DNA of 64,000 nt from Ulota crispa (taxonomy: Eukaryota > Streptophyta > Bryopsida > Orthotrichales > Orthotrichaceae): contig OY987248.1 in the NCBI GenBank assembly GCA_963920765.1, positions 20,618,539 to 20,682,538 of the forward strand, given 5' to 3'. This document shows, one piece after another, positions 49,601-58,774 of this stretch. Position numbers and translations under genes: made by a program. Below the pieces are notes generated by a model. The model was not told the DNA's origin, did no database searches, and saw only the letters and a program-made list of their open reading frames with translations. Numbering within the stretch: the first letter of the stretch is position 1; every line of letters begins with the position of its first letter.

Positions 49601-52600
49601 CAAGATTGGTGGCATTGCCGGAGGGAGTGGGGAACTTGACCTCCTTGACATCTTTGGACTTATGGGGGTGTTCAAGTTTGGTGGCATTGCCGGAGGGAGT
49701 GGGGAACTTGACCTCCTTGACATCTTTGATGTTATCAAGGTGTTCAAAATTGGTGGCATTGCCGAAGGGAGTGGGGAACTTGACCTCCTTGACATCTTTG
49801 GACTTGCGATGGTGTTTAAGTTTGGTGGCATTGCCGGAGGGAGTGGGGAACTTGACTTCCTTGACATCTTTGAAGTTATGGGGGTGTTCAAGTTTGGTGG
49901 CATTGCTGGAGGGAGTGGGGAACTTGACCTCCTTGACATCTTTGGACTTATGGGGGTGTTCAAGTTTGGTGGCATTGCCGGAGGGAGTGGGGAACTTGAC
50001 CTCCTTGACATCTTTGGAGTTATGGGGGTGTTCAAGATTGGTGGCATTGCCGGAGGGAGTGGGGAACTTGACCTCCTTGACACTTTTGGATTTATCGGGG
50101 TGTTCAAGATTGGTGGCATTGCCGGAGGGAGTGGGGAACTTGACCTCCTTGACATCTTTAGACTTATGGGGGTGTTTAAATTTGGTGGCATTGCCGGAGG
50201 GAGTGGGGAACTTGACCTCCTTGACATCTTTGAAGTTAAAGAAGTGTTCAAGTTTGGTGGCATTGCCGGAGGGAGTGGGGAACTTGACCTCCTTGACATC
50301 TTTGAAGTTAAAGAAGTGTTCAAGTTTGGTGGCATTGCCGGAGGGAGTGGGGAACTTGACCTCCTTGACATCTTTGGACTTATCAAGGTGTTCAAGTTTG
50401 GTGGCATTGCCGGAGGGAGTGGGGAACTTGACCTCCTTGACATTGTTGGAGTTACGGAAGTGTTCAAGTTTGGTGGTATTGCCAGAGGGAGTGGGGAACT
50501 TGACCTCCTTGACATTGTTGGAGTTACGGAAGTGTTCAAGTTTGGTGGCATTGCCGGAGGGAATGGGGAACTTGACCTCCTTGACATCTTTGGACTTATG
50601 GGGGTGTTCAAGTTTGGTGGCATTGCCGGAGGGAGTGGGGAACTTGACCTCCTTGACATCTTTGGACTTATCAAGGTGTTCAAGTTTGGTGGCATTGCCG
50701 GAGGGAGTGGGGAACTTGACCTCCTTGACATCTTTGAAGTTAAAGGAGTGTTCAAGTTTAGTGGCATTGCCGGAGGGAGTGGGGAACTTGACCTCCTTGA
50801 CATCTTTAGACTTACAGGGGTGTTCAAGTTTGGTGGCATTGCCAGAGGGAGTGGGGAACTTGACCTCTTTGACATTTTTGTATTTATCGGGGTGTTCAAG
50901 ATTGGTGGCATTGCCGGAGGGAGTGGGGAACTTGACCTCCTTGACATCTTTGAAGTTAAAAGAGTGTTCAAGTTTGGTGGCATTGCCGGAGGGAGTGGGG
51001 AACTTGACCTCCTTGACATCTTTGGACTTATCAGGGTGTTCAAGTTTGGTGGCATTGCCGGAGGAACTGGGGAACTTGACCTCCTTGACATCTTTGTATT
51101 TATCGCGGTGTTCAAGATTGGTGGCATTGCTAGAGGGAGTGGGGAACTTGACCTCCTTGACATCTTTGAAGTTAGAGGGGTGTTCAAGTTTGGTGGCATT
51201 GCCGGAGGGAGTGGGGAACTTGACCTCCTTGACATCTTTGGACTTATCAAGGTGTTCAAGTTTGGTGGCATTGCCGGAGGGAGTGGGGAACTTGACCTCC
51301 TTGACATTGTTGGAGTTACGGAAGTGTTCAAGTTTGGTGGTATTGCCAGAGGGAGTGGGGAACTTGACCTCCTTGACATTGTTGGAGTTACGGAAGTGTT
51401 CAAGTTTGGTGGCATTGCCGGAGGGAATGGGGAACTTGACCTCCTTGACATCTTTGGACTTATGGGGGTGTTCAAGTTTGGTGGCATTGCCGGAGGGAGT
51501 GGGGAACTTGACCTCCTTGACATCTTTGGACTTATCAAGGTGTTCAAGTTTGGTGGCATTGCCGGAGGGAGTGGGGAACTTGACCTCCTTGACATCTTTG
51601 AAGTTAAAGGAGTGTTCAAGTTTAGTGGCATTGCCGGAGGGAGTGGGGAACTTGACCTCCTTGACATCTTTAGACTTACAGGGGTGTTCAAGTTTGGTGG
51701 CATTGCCAGAGGGAGTGGGGAACTTGACCTCTTTGACATTTTTGTATTTATCGGGGTGTTCAAGATTGGTGGCATTGCCGGAGGGAGTGGGGAACTTGAC
51801 CTCCTTGACATCTTTGAAGTTAAAAGAGTGTTCAAGTTTGGTGGCATTGCCGGAGGAAGTGGGGAACTTGACCTCCTTGACATCTTTGGACTTATCAGGG
51901 TGTTCAAGTTTGGTGGCATTGCCGGAGGAACTGGGGAACTTGACCTCCTTGACATCTTTGTATTTATCGCGGTGTTCAAGATTGGTGGCATTGCTAGAGG
52001 GAGTGGGGAACTTGACCTCCTTGACATCTTTGAAGTTAGAGGGGTGTTCAAGTTTGGTGGCATTGCCGGAGGGAGTGGGGAATTTGACCTCCTTGACATT
52101 GTTGGAGATACGGAAGTGTTCAAGATTGGTGGCATTGCCGGAGGGAGTGGAGAACTTGACCTCCTTGACATTGTTGGAGTTACGGAAGTGTTCAAGTTTG
52201 GTGGCATTGCCGGAGGGAGTGGGGAACTTGACCTCCTTGACATTGTTGGATTTATTAGAGTGTTCAAGTTTGGTGGCATTGCCGGAGGGAGTGGGGAACT
52301 TGACGTCTTTGACATCTTTGGACTTATGGGGGTGTTCAAGTTTGGTGGCATTGCCGGAGGGAGTGGGGAACTTGACCTCCTTGACATCTTTGAAGTTAAA
52401 GGAGTGTTCAAGTTTGAGGGCATTGCCGGAGGGAGTGAGGAACTTGACCTCCTTGACATCTTTGGACTTACGGGGGTGTTCAAGTTTGGTGGCATTGCCG
52501 GAGGGAGTGGGGAACTTGACCTCCTTGACATTGTTGGAGTTATGGAAGTGTTCAAGATTGGTGGCATTTCCGGAGGGAGTGGGGAACTTGACCTCCTTGA

Positions 52601-53190
52601 CATCTTTGAAGTTAAAGGAGTGTTCAAGTTTGGTGGCATTGCCGGAGGGAGTGGGGAACTTGACCTCCCTGACATCTTTGGACTTATCGGGGTGTTCAAG
52701 TTTGGTGGCATTGCCGGAGGGAGTGGGGAACTTGACGTCTTTGACATCTTTGGACTTTTCGGGGTGTTCTAGTTTGGTGGCATTGCCGGAGGGAGTGGGG
52801 AACTTGACCTCCTTGACATCTTTGGACTTACGGGGGTGTTCAAGTTTGGTGGCATTGCCGGAGGGAGTGGGGAACTTGACCTCCTTGACATCTTTGGACT
52901 TACGGGGGTGTTCAAGTTTGGTGGCATTGCCGGAGGGAGTGGGGAACTTGACCTCCTTGACATCTTTGGACTTATGGGGGTGTTCAAGTTTGGTGGCATT
53001 GCCGGAGGGAGTGGGGAACTTAACTTCTTTGACATCTTTGCAGTTAAAGGATTGTTTAAGTTTGGTGGTGTTGCCGGAAGGAGTGAGGAATTTGACCTCT
53101 TTGACATCTTTTGACTTATCAGGGTGTTTAAGTTTGGCGGCATTGCCGGAGCGATTGGCGAACTTGACTACCTTGACATCCCTTTATTAG
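44989..53190 (+). CDS. kinase-NB-ARC-LRR immune receptor (three coding exons)
   Basis: This is a large NLR-class intracellular receptor gene. Three coding exons can be read: 44989-46654, 46716-47765 and 47959-53190, about 2,650 codons. Both junctions keep the frame. Domains in order are an N-terminal helical segment, a protein kinase, NB-ARC and about 67 LRRs. Kinase-NBS-LRR proteins are a known bryophyte NLR class. The expected role is pathogen sensing by the LRR, ADP/ATP switching by NB-ARC and output through the kinase-like part. The LRR is far longer than the 10-30 repeats usual in plant NLRs. The true start is unknown: no in-frame ATG precedes 45095, so either that Met is used or an upstream exon supplies the start. 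No frameshift or premature stop is seen, so the gene looks intact. Confidence 0.85.
46655..46715 (+). other. intron A/B, 61 bp
   Basis: It starts GTGTTAAG and ends TTTATAG, with TACTAAT about 27 nt before the acceptor. It removes the in-frame TGA at 46691 and joins ...LEDVVE to VNESKTLQDE in phase 0. The weak donor makes the 5' border less certain than the 3' border. Confidence 0.6.
46716..47765 (+). CDS. receptor exon B: NB-ARC domain
   Basis: 350 codons. Motifs appear in canonical order: P-loop GMGGIGKTTLA (46818), kinase-2 ALVVLDDI, RNBS-B TTVVLTTRDW, GLPL in CNGLPLSLKVMGG, RNBS-D-like IFLDMACFFIG and MHD in NLDMHDQLRDMG (47658). The set is complete, so nucleotide binding and hydrolysis are expected. 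The LDD of kinase-2 is followed by Ile-Lys, not the Trp typical of CC-NLRs, and RNBS-D reads FLDMACFF as in TIR-type NLRs. The exon closes at AGCAAG|GTAGTA and is followed by a 193-bp intron ending GGCATGTAG. Confidence 0.93.
47766..47958 (+). other. intron B/C, 193 bp
   Basis: It starts GTAGTA after AGCAAG and ends GGCATGTAG. It joins ...GGLTSK to DAEKLEG in phase 0 and removes several stops. Both borders fit plant consensus. Confidence 0.75.
47959..53190 (+). CDS. receptor exon C: very long LRR array
   Basis: 1,743 codons in a single exon. About 120 residues of linker (starting DAEKLEGIYWQGFQGHPLC) precede the LRRs, which run to the stop at 53188-53190. Each unit is 24 residues (72 bp): LTSLTSL, then a variable x-L-x-x-C, then SSLVALPEGVGN. 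This fits the plant LxxLxxLxLxxCxxLxxLP pattern. About 67 units fit in the array. Variation concentrates at the four or so positions before and around the Cys (DLSG, KLKK, ELRK, DLWG, KLKE), the solvent-exposed beta-strand face where ligand contacts are expected. The last units diverge (SLAALPERLANLTTLTSLY), as array ends often do. No transmembrane segment is seen. Confidence 0.93.
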   Translation, partial: DAEKLEGIYWQGFQGHPLCLIQDNVCQLEALRILIFQSAEFQAKETLYNLKMLYGFIVRSCQMKLLSIKTPYKELMIFDEPMDIGKKVLETSEDTLEEKWTINLTKSEICEHGQCSNFTTLLERVGNLTSLTSLDLSRCSGLVALPEEVGNLTSLTSLNVSGCSSLVALPEGVGNLTSMTYLNLRGCSKLVVLPKAMGKLTSLTSLDLRWCSSLVALPEGVGNLTSLTSLDLSGCSSLVALPEGVGNLTSLTSLDLSGCSSLVALPEGVGNLTSLTSLNLWECSKMVALPEGVGNLTSLTSLNLGGCSSLVALPEGVGNLTSLTSLKLKKCSSLVALPEGVGNLTSLTSLDFSGCTRLVALPEGVRNLTSLTSLDFPGCTRLVALPEGVGNLTSLTSLKLKECSRLVALPEGVGNLTSLTSLKLWGCSRLVALPEGVGNLTSLTSLDLQGCSSLVALPEGVGNLTSLTLLELRKCSSLVALPEGVRNLTSLTSLDLSGCSSLVALPEGVGNLTSLTLLELRGCLSLVALPEGVRNLTSLTSLDLWGCSRLVALPEGVGNLTSLTSLDLWGCSSLVALPEGVGNLTSLTSLMLSRCSKLVALPKGVGNLTSLTSLDLRWCLSLVALPEGVGNLTSLTSLKLWGCSSLVALLEGVGNLTSLTSLDLWGCSSLVALPEGVGNLTSLTSLELWGCSRLVALPEGVGNLTSLTLLDLSGCSRLVALPEGVGNLTSLTSLDLWGCLNLVALPEGVGNLTSLTSLKLKKCSSLVALPEGVGNLTSLTSLKLKKCSSLVALPEGVGNLTSLTSLDLSRCSSLVALPEGVGNLTSLTLLELRKCSSLVVLPEGVGNLTSLTLLELRKCSSLVALPEGMGNLTSLTSLDLWGCSSLVALPEGVGNLTSLTSLDLSRCSSLVALPEGVGNLTSLTSLKLKECSSLVALPEGVGNLTSLTSLDLQGCSSLVALPEGVGNLTSLTFLYLSGCSRLVALPEGVGNLTSLTSLKLKECSSLVALPEGVGNLTSLTSLDLSGCSSLVALPEELGNLTSLTSLYLSRCSRLVALLEGVGNLTSLTSLKLEGCSSLVALPEGVGNLTSLTSLDLSRCSSLVALPEGVGNLTSLTLLELRKCSSLVVLPEGVGNLTSLTLLELRKCSSLVALPEGMGNLTSLTSLDLWGCSSLVALPEGVGNLTSLTSLDLSRCSSLVALPEGVGNLTSLTSLKLKECSSLVALPEGVGNLTSLTSLDLQGCSSLVALPEGVGNLTSLTFLYLSGCSRLVALPEGVGNLTSLTSLKLKECSSLVALPEEVGNLTSLTSLDLSGCSSLVALPEELGNLTSLTSLYLSRCSRLVALLEGVGNLTSLTSLKLEGCSSLVALPEGVGNLTSLTLLEIRKCSRLVALPEGVENLTSLTLLELRKCSSLVALPEGVGNLTSLTLLDLLECSSLVALPEGVGNLTSLTSLDLWGCSSLVALPEGVGNLTSLTSLKLKECSSLRALPEGVRNLTSLTSLDLRGCSSLVALPEGVGNLTSLTLLELWKCSRLVAFPEGVGNLTSLTSLKLKECSSLVALPEGVGNLTSLTSLDLSGCSSLVALPEGVGNLTSLTSLDFSGCSSLVALPEGVGNLTSLTSLDLRGCSSLVALPEGVGNLTSLTSLDLRGCSSLVALPEGVGNLTSLTSLDLWGCSSLVALPEGVGNLTSLTSLQLKDCLSLVVLPEGVRNLTSLTSFDLSGCLSLAALPERLANLTTLTSLY
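48310..53190 (+). repeat. 72-bp tandem array (LRR-coding), with an 864-bp higher-order duplication
   Basis: About 67 units of 72 bp, each anchored by 'ttggtggcattgcc' and 'gacctccttgacat'. Units 50377-51240 and 51241-52104 are near-identical blocks of 12 repeats, sharing rare variants such as 'ggtggtattgccaga', 'gaactgggg' and 'ttgctagaggg' exactly 864 bp apart. That points to a recent unequal crossover. Because 72 is divisible by 3 and the unit has no stop in two further frames, other frames are also open for thousands of bases. Confidence 0.97.
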
Positions 53191-53547
53191 TATATTGTTA
53201 GTGTATGTTTTGAAAGCTTGTTTAAACTAATTGTTGAAATTTTGTAGGGCACATGCTAGTTGGACTTTGAATGTCTCCAACAAATTTTGTGGCAAATTAT
53301 AAAGTCATATTATGTTGAATGGGAATCTCATGGTAGACTATATTGTGATGCACATATTGTATAGGCTAGAATTGTCTTATTTTTAAACTAAGGTCGACTT
53401 TAAGATTACTTGTGTTTTTTGATGAAATTATTCCCATCACAAGTAGGAAAGTTAGATTTTGATGGTGAATTGTAAGGTTATCTTGTATTGGAATTTATTG
53501 CTATGATCATTGACAAATTCCATATGATGTTCTAATTGCATCTTCTT
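53191..53547. other. 3' flank of the receptor gene
   Basis: AT-rich sequence between the receptor stop codon and the decayed MULE transposase. No canonical AATAAA was found just after the stop. Confidence 0.4.
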
Positions 53548-55446
53548 CTACAACATAGTTGGATCATTGTTAACAATACAACTTATAGTATTCAACGATG
53601 TCTTGCATTTATTAATAATGAATGCTGATGGTCTAACCTCTCCACTATTAGAAAAGACATATGCCAGTGCAAGTTCTATTGCTATTCCTTCATGCCATCT
53701 GTTCTTGTCTTTGGTACATAACATGTAGAAAATATGCATGGCTTTTTCATCTTGATTTGGAACCACTGCAGCATATAGAGGTAAATCATAATGATTAGTT
53801 TTGAAAGTTGAATCAAAAGCCCAAGACCTACCTTGTGAAAATTGCTTCACATTTGTCTTCTTAAACTCGTCTTGTAATACAACAACAAAAGGTCATTGCT
53901 TAGGATCTTCATGCTCTAGACAATACTTTTGATAGAAAATAACATTTCCTTGTTTTTGAAGTCTAATGGCTTCCACGTTGGCAGCATCCCAATCATTGGT
54001 TCTCAGTGCATCTACAGAAACCACAATATACATATACAATGAATTTTTTTATAAAATTATATTTAGAAATATGCACTTCAAAAAAGTAGTAGAGAGATAA
54101 ATATCATTTAATTTGATAGAGTACAATAGTTGCTCAACTTCCTTTGGGATAAGGAAAAATTGATGTACTCTATGCTCCATGTTAGAAACCATAGCTTGCA
54201 TTTTCTTCTCTTCTTGAGCGGATACTAATGCCACTGTAGATGTAGATATCATATGCTTTAAATTTTCCATTGCAAAAGAAAGAACCATTGGTTGTATAGG
54301 TAGAAACATCTTGTCCACTTCTTTGCCGGGATGATCTCCACTATGTTTTAAGTGCACAAATATACTTGCTTCAAAAGATATTTTTGATTCTGTTGAACAA
54401 GTTTTGCTACCAAGAGGCATCATCACTTTGATTTGAAACTTGCATTGGTATTTGTTAGACCTCCTTTCCCTTCTGTTTGTAGAAATGCTAACATCATCTT
54501 CTCTTTTCCTCTTTCCTGATCTTTCTTTCCACCTCTATGGCATCGATAAAAGGTGACTCATGACACTTTGTAGGTTTTGATTGAAAAACACACCTTACAA
54601 CAATATGAGTCTTGCACATCTCATCTACTTTGGCATCCATAAGTTCACAAGGAATATTGTGAACCTCATCCCAAAATTGTGTTTCTTGACAATGTGGACA
54701 AGATTGTATACAAATTTCAATATACAATAGGGAAATTCCACCTACTCTTTGATCAATGTTGTACTTATTGTGTACATTTGAAATTGTGGAAGGTAGTGTT
54801 AAATGCTTCCCACTAGAACTAACATGCAAGGTAGACACAATAGTTGACCACATTCCATTCTGAGGAATTTCCGTTTCTTTTGTATCATTTGAATTTGAAA
54901 GACCAACTCCATCAACAGTTTCTATTAACTTCAAACTATTTTGAAGTTTTACCCAACATTCAAGAGTGTGAATAGGGTCATTCACATTTATAGATCTTCT
55001 GTGGCTTTTAAATAATAGATGAAATCCCCATCTGCTTCACAAATCTCATTGAAGGTAGGATTTTTTTGTCTTTGTAGACAAATAATCATAAGATTTCTAC
55101 TATCAAGTGTAAATTGAATGAATCTTGAAGAAGATTCAATACTAACATGATCAAAAGAAGGTTTGGGAAGCTCATCTATGAAATGTGGTAAGTCAACAGT
55201 TACAAAGCTTGATTCCCATCTAGCATCTCTTTCATATGTGCCCTCCATGTCTTCATCAAAATTGGAACTTGATTCAAAATCAGACAAACAGAAGTAGACA
55301 TCTTCTGCAATTGGAAAAGGAGTAGACAATTGGCCTCCTAAGGATCCATGAAATATGTCTTCAATTCCTAGTACGTATTCCACATCGTCTTCAAGATCAG
55401 TACCATAGTAAGAATTATCTTCATTGAAGTCAATGTCCTCTTGCAT
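53548..55446 (-). pseudogene. decayed MULE-type DDE transposase
   Basis: Four - strand open pieces lie in order: 55446-54988 (acidic N-terminus), 54985-54494, 54426-54049 and 53850-53548. The last begins MKQFSQGR and reads WAFDSTFKTNHYDLPLYAAV, then MHIFYMLCTKD and RPSAFIINKCKTS. This resembles the catalytic core of MULE/MuDR-type transposases, with the first Asp in DSTFK. The second acidic position, expected in a D-K-x-K-T context, is Asn (IINKCKT). The second piece has a CPHC motif. Frames are broken between pieces, and the third catalytic region is missing at the 53.5-kb end. It is a dead element. Some gaps could be introns. Confidence 0.6.
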
Positions 55447-55788
55447 TATGAAACTCTAAAGTGAGCAAATCTTCAAAGCTTGAAAATAAAATGCTCAATA
55501 TCCCAAACCCAAAAAATATAGTGTTGTAATATGCACATTATAAGTGCTTAGAAGTGAATACTCCCATTCCAACACAAAATCTTTGATAGAAAAAATGAAA
55601 GAGGAAAAGATAGAAGTGCCTACAAAGATTTCAAGAATGAATTGTTTCAAATCTTAAATCTTAAAAAGTCAAAAACCTAACATTTGCACTATAAGTGTTT
55701 AAAGGTATATTATTTCTACAACCCTAAATCTTGAAAACAGTGAGCATAAGTGGAAACACTTGAAGTTCTTACAAAAAGTTTGATAAGT

Positions 55789-55995
55789 AAATACTCTAAA
55801 TCCCAAACTCAAAGAAAAGAAGATAAGTACAAGCATCATGTAAGTATTTAGAATAATACTCTGTATGTAATCCTAAACTCAAAGAAGAAAAGATGAGTTT
55901 AAGCATCCTATGAGTATTTAGAAGAACACTCTCTATGTAACCCTAAACTCACAGAAGAGAAGATGAGTACAAGCATTCTAAAAGTACACTAGTGC
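55789..55995. repeat. three 70-bp subterminal tandem repeats
   Basis: Three units with 'ctaaactcaaagaa' and 'agatgagtacaagcat' recur at a 70-bp period ('aaactc' at 55805, 55875 and 55945). They lie upstream of the MULE-like transposase start and end at the palindrome arm near 55992. They are probably subterminal sequences of that element. Confidence 0.75.
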
Positions 55996-56179
55996 TTGGA
56001 CAAGGTCAACACTTTGGGCTCACTAGTAGAAAACTTCTTCCAAAACAACAGAAAATCAATAGTTTCTTGTTGATTTGGGCACTTGCCCACGCTAATTGAC
56101 TAATTTAACAGAATTTTGTAAAAAACTAACTACGTTCTATTGATTTGGACACCATTATCTAAATCAACAAAAAAATTGG

Positions 56180-57000
56180 AATCTTTTGAGGATCTTTTGG
56201 AAACTTTTTGTGAATCTTTAAGAATCTTCAAGAATCTTCAAGAATCTTTTGGGAATCATTGAGAATCTTTTCAGGATTTTTAAGAGTATTTAAGAATCTT
56301 TTCAAGATTTTAGAATCTTTGAGAATCATTTAGGAATCTTTGAAAATCTTTTGGAATCTTCAAGAATCTTTGGAAATCTTTGGAAATCTTTTCAAGTTTT
56401 TTTGGAATCTTTGAGAATGTTTGAGAATCTTTTTAGAATCTTTGAGAATCTTCTTGGAATCTTTGAGAATCTTCTTGGAATCTTTGAGAATTCTTGAGAA
56501 TCTTTGAGAATAGTTTGGAATATTTGAAAATCTTTGGAAATGTTCTAGGAATTTTGAATTTTTTTGAAAATTTTTGAAAATCATTATGAATAATCTTGGA
56601 ATCTTCCTGGAAGCTTTGAGAAGCTTTGAGAATCTTTAAGAATCTTTGGGAATCTTTGGGAATCTTTGGAAATCTTCTGAGAATCTTTTTGGAAATTCAA
56701 AAAATCTTTGAGAATCTTTGAGAATTTTCAAGAACCTTTTTGAAATCTTTGAGAATCTTTTTAAAATCTTTATGAAATTTGTGAAAGTACTTCAAAATAT
56801 TTATAGAAATAGAATCTCTTAGACTGAATTAGAGTCTTTTAGGAATCTTTTTGTAAGTCATCAAAATACTTTAAAATATTTTTAATAAAAAAGCTATTAC
56901 AATAGTTTAGGTTTGTTTTTGAAATCTTTCTAAAATCTTTTTGGACCTCATTAAAAAAAATTGAAGTTTTAAAAAATAAAAGAAGTTTTCAAAAAAAAGA
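56180..57000. repeat. degenerate GAATCTTT-rich satellite
   Basis: About 800 bp of loosely tandem words such as 'gaatctttgagaatcttt' and 'ggaaatctt', at a period of roughly 10-11 bp. It lies inside the CACTA element and produces a Lys/Ser/Phe repeat frame on the - strand that is not a gene. Confidence 0.9.
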
Positions 57001-57637
57001 ATCTTTTAGAAATTTGGGTGTACATTGACTGGTTTTATTTTCTTTACTTTTCACAATTTGGTTAGATTTAAAATTAGCAGCCTTTAAAGTCAAGTAAAAA
57101 CATGACCATAGTAACAAAAAAATCAATAGTTTTCTGTTGATCTGGACACTTTTGGACACAACTTTACTAATTCAACAAAATTTTATATAAAAAGTACAAC
57201 ATTATGTTGTTTTAAATACCAGAATTTCTTTACAAACAAATATAAAAGATGCTCTTCAATTCTTTGAAGAAATCATATATGTCCCTCAAGGATTAAAAGT
57301 ACCAAAAATATCTTTGTGTTATATGATAACTAAGTGTATAGTTTAATGCAAATTCTTACAAGAAACCAAAGGTGATTTTTACATTTCAAATAACACAAGG
57401 ATATATTTAACATTTCAAAATAGAAGAGTTTTTTTTATTAATTTTCCAAAATAATAGGAGTATAATTGATATTCCTACAAAAAATAAGGAATATTTTTTA
57501 TGTTTCAAATGTTTTCGGAGTAAACTTGATATTTTGAAAGACTTAAAGGGTATTTTTAGTATTTTTCCTTCTATTACTAACCAAATGAATTAAACAAAAA
57601 ACAATCTTATAAAATATTTTTATAAGCTTTAAAAGAT

Positions 57638-58049
57638 GGGAATTGATATGTGTATTGCACCCTTCCAATTACTATACCACACCACGGGGTAAATTTTAGA
57701 TTTCTACCATCAAAAAGCTGAATTTGAAAATTTTGAATTCAAATTTGGACTTAGAGACCATGGTATTGTCTAGAACCATAAAAAAAGTTGCAATTCAACA
57801 ACACCCAATGAAAAAGTTTAGTTAGGGAGAAAATTGTTAATTTTACTGTTGTTTGTAAAAAAATATAAGCTTTTTCATTAGGTGTTGTTGAACTGCAACA
57901 TTTTTTATGGTCCTAGACAATATCATGGTCTCTAAGTCTAAATTTGAATTCAAAATTCTCAAACTCAAATTTTTTATGGTAGAAATCTAAAATTTACCCC
58001 GGGGGTGTGGTATAGTAGTTCAAAGGGTGTGGTTCACATATTAATGCCC
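57638..58049. mobile_element. MULE-type MITE nested in the CACTA element
   Basis: Long inverted arms meet around 57830: 'ctataccacacca-cggggtaaattttagatttctacc' on the left pairs with the same sequence reverse complemented on the right, and 'tgcaattcaacaacacc' pairs with 'ggtgttgttgaactgca'. The ends begin GGG. The flanks TTAAAAGAT (57629-57637) and TTAAAAAAT (58050-58058) match at 8 of 9 positions, fitting a 9-bp Mutator-type duplication. Confidence 0.75.
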
Positions 58050-58568
58050 TTAAAAAATATCCAAAACTATTCAAAAGTCTATAAAATTTGGATTTTATAA
58101 TTGCAAGGTTTTAATTCCATAACTTTTCACGATTTCATGTCATTTGAAGCTATCAAACTATGGAGGCTATTTTAACAAAATTAGGTTCTTTTTACAAAAA
58201 AAACTAGCACTAAATAATAATTATTAATGAATCCAACCTTTGCTTGCAACAATCCTTATGAGATTTGCAAATTCCAATAAAAATTTATAAACAAAATCAA
58301 AAGGATGGAAATAAACAATTTATTTAAAATTTCTAAACACCTTCTCTAATTTTAGCTCATAACTTTTGATAAAAAGATTGAAATCCAAAAAAAATTGTTG
58401 GAGGTGAAAGTAAAATACATTTACCAACATTTCTTAGTTCTAAGTTTTTTGAAAAAGAGTCCTTTAATGGGCAGAAATAGCCTCCAAAGTCTACTAGATT
58501 ACTAAAGACATGAACATTTAATGTACAAATAGAATCATGATACTAATGTGTGCATGCGTATTTGCACA

Positions 58569-58774
58569 TTCTCTAGTGGTTTTAGAGAATGAGATAGAGT
58601 TGTGGAGTGTGAGGATAGAGGTTTGGGGTTCAAACCCCAGTGCTGGTAGCTGCCCAGGGGCTTGGGCTGCTGCCCCTGGGTTTTGGCACCTGCCCGTCCC
58701 CTAAAAAGTTCACTTTTTCATAAAATAAAATAAAATTCTATGAAAAAATAAAATAAAATTGAAAAGAAATAGAA
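58569..58774 (+). mobile_element. tRNA-derived SINE
   Basis: An A-box-like TAGTGGTTTTAG at 58574 is followed about 53 nt later by a perfect B box, GGTTCAAACCC (58627-58637), the internal RNA polymerase III promoter. A GC-rich body follows, then an (AAAAT)n tail. The element is flanked by TTGCACA at 58562-58568 and 58775-58781. The B box, A-rich tail and short duplication together define a SINE. It sits inside the CACTA element, so it inserted later or was carried along. Confidence 0.75.

Noticed and set aside
48311..52747. 1,478-codon - strand frame across the LRR array
   Set aside because: Not annotated as a gene because it follows from the stop-free 72-bp unit; kept only as a finding to test.
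48300..52772. 1,490-codon + strand frame overlapping the LRR exon
   Set aside because: It is the wrong frame of the LRR exon: Gly/Phe/Leu repeats without a domain, while the LRR frame continues from NB-ARC and carries the canonical pattern.
48310..53190. CRISPR-like array of regularly spaced repeats
   Set aside because: The regular 72-bp spacing is protein-coding LRR sequence in a eukaryotic gene; there are no unique spacers between invariant repeats.
56360..56584. 74-codon - strand Lys/Ser/Phe repeat frame
   Set aside because: It is the GAATCTTT-type satellite inside the CACTA element.
58574..58640. tRNA gene
   Set aside because: A and B boxes are present, but no cloverleaf with acceptor and anticodon arms could be drawn, and an A-rich tail follows; a SINE fits better.
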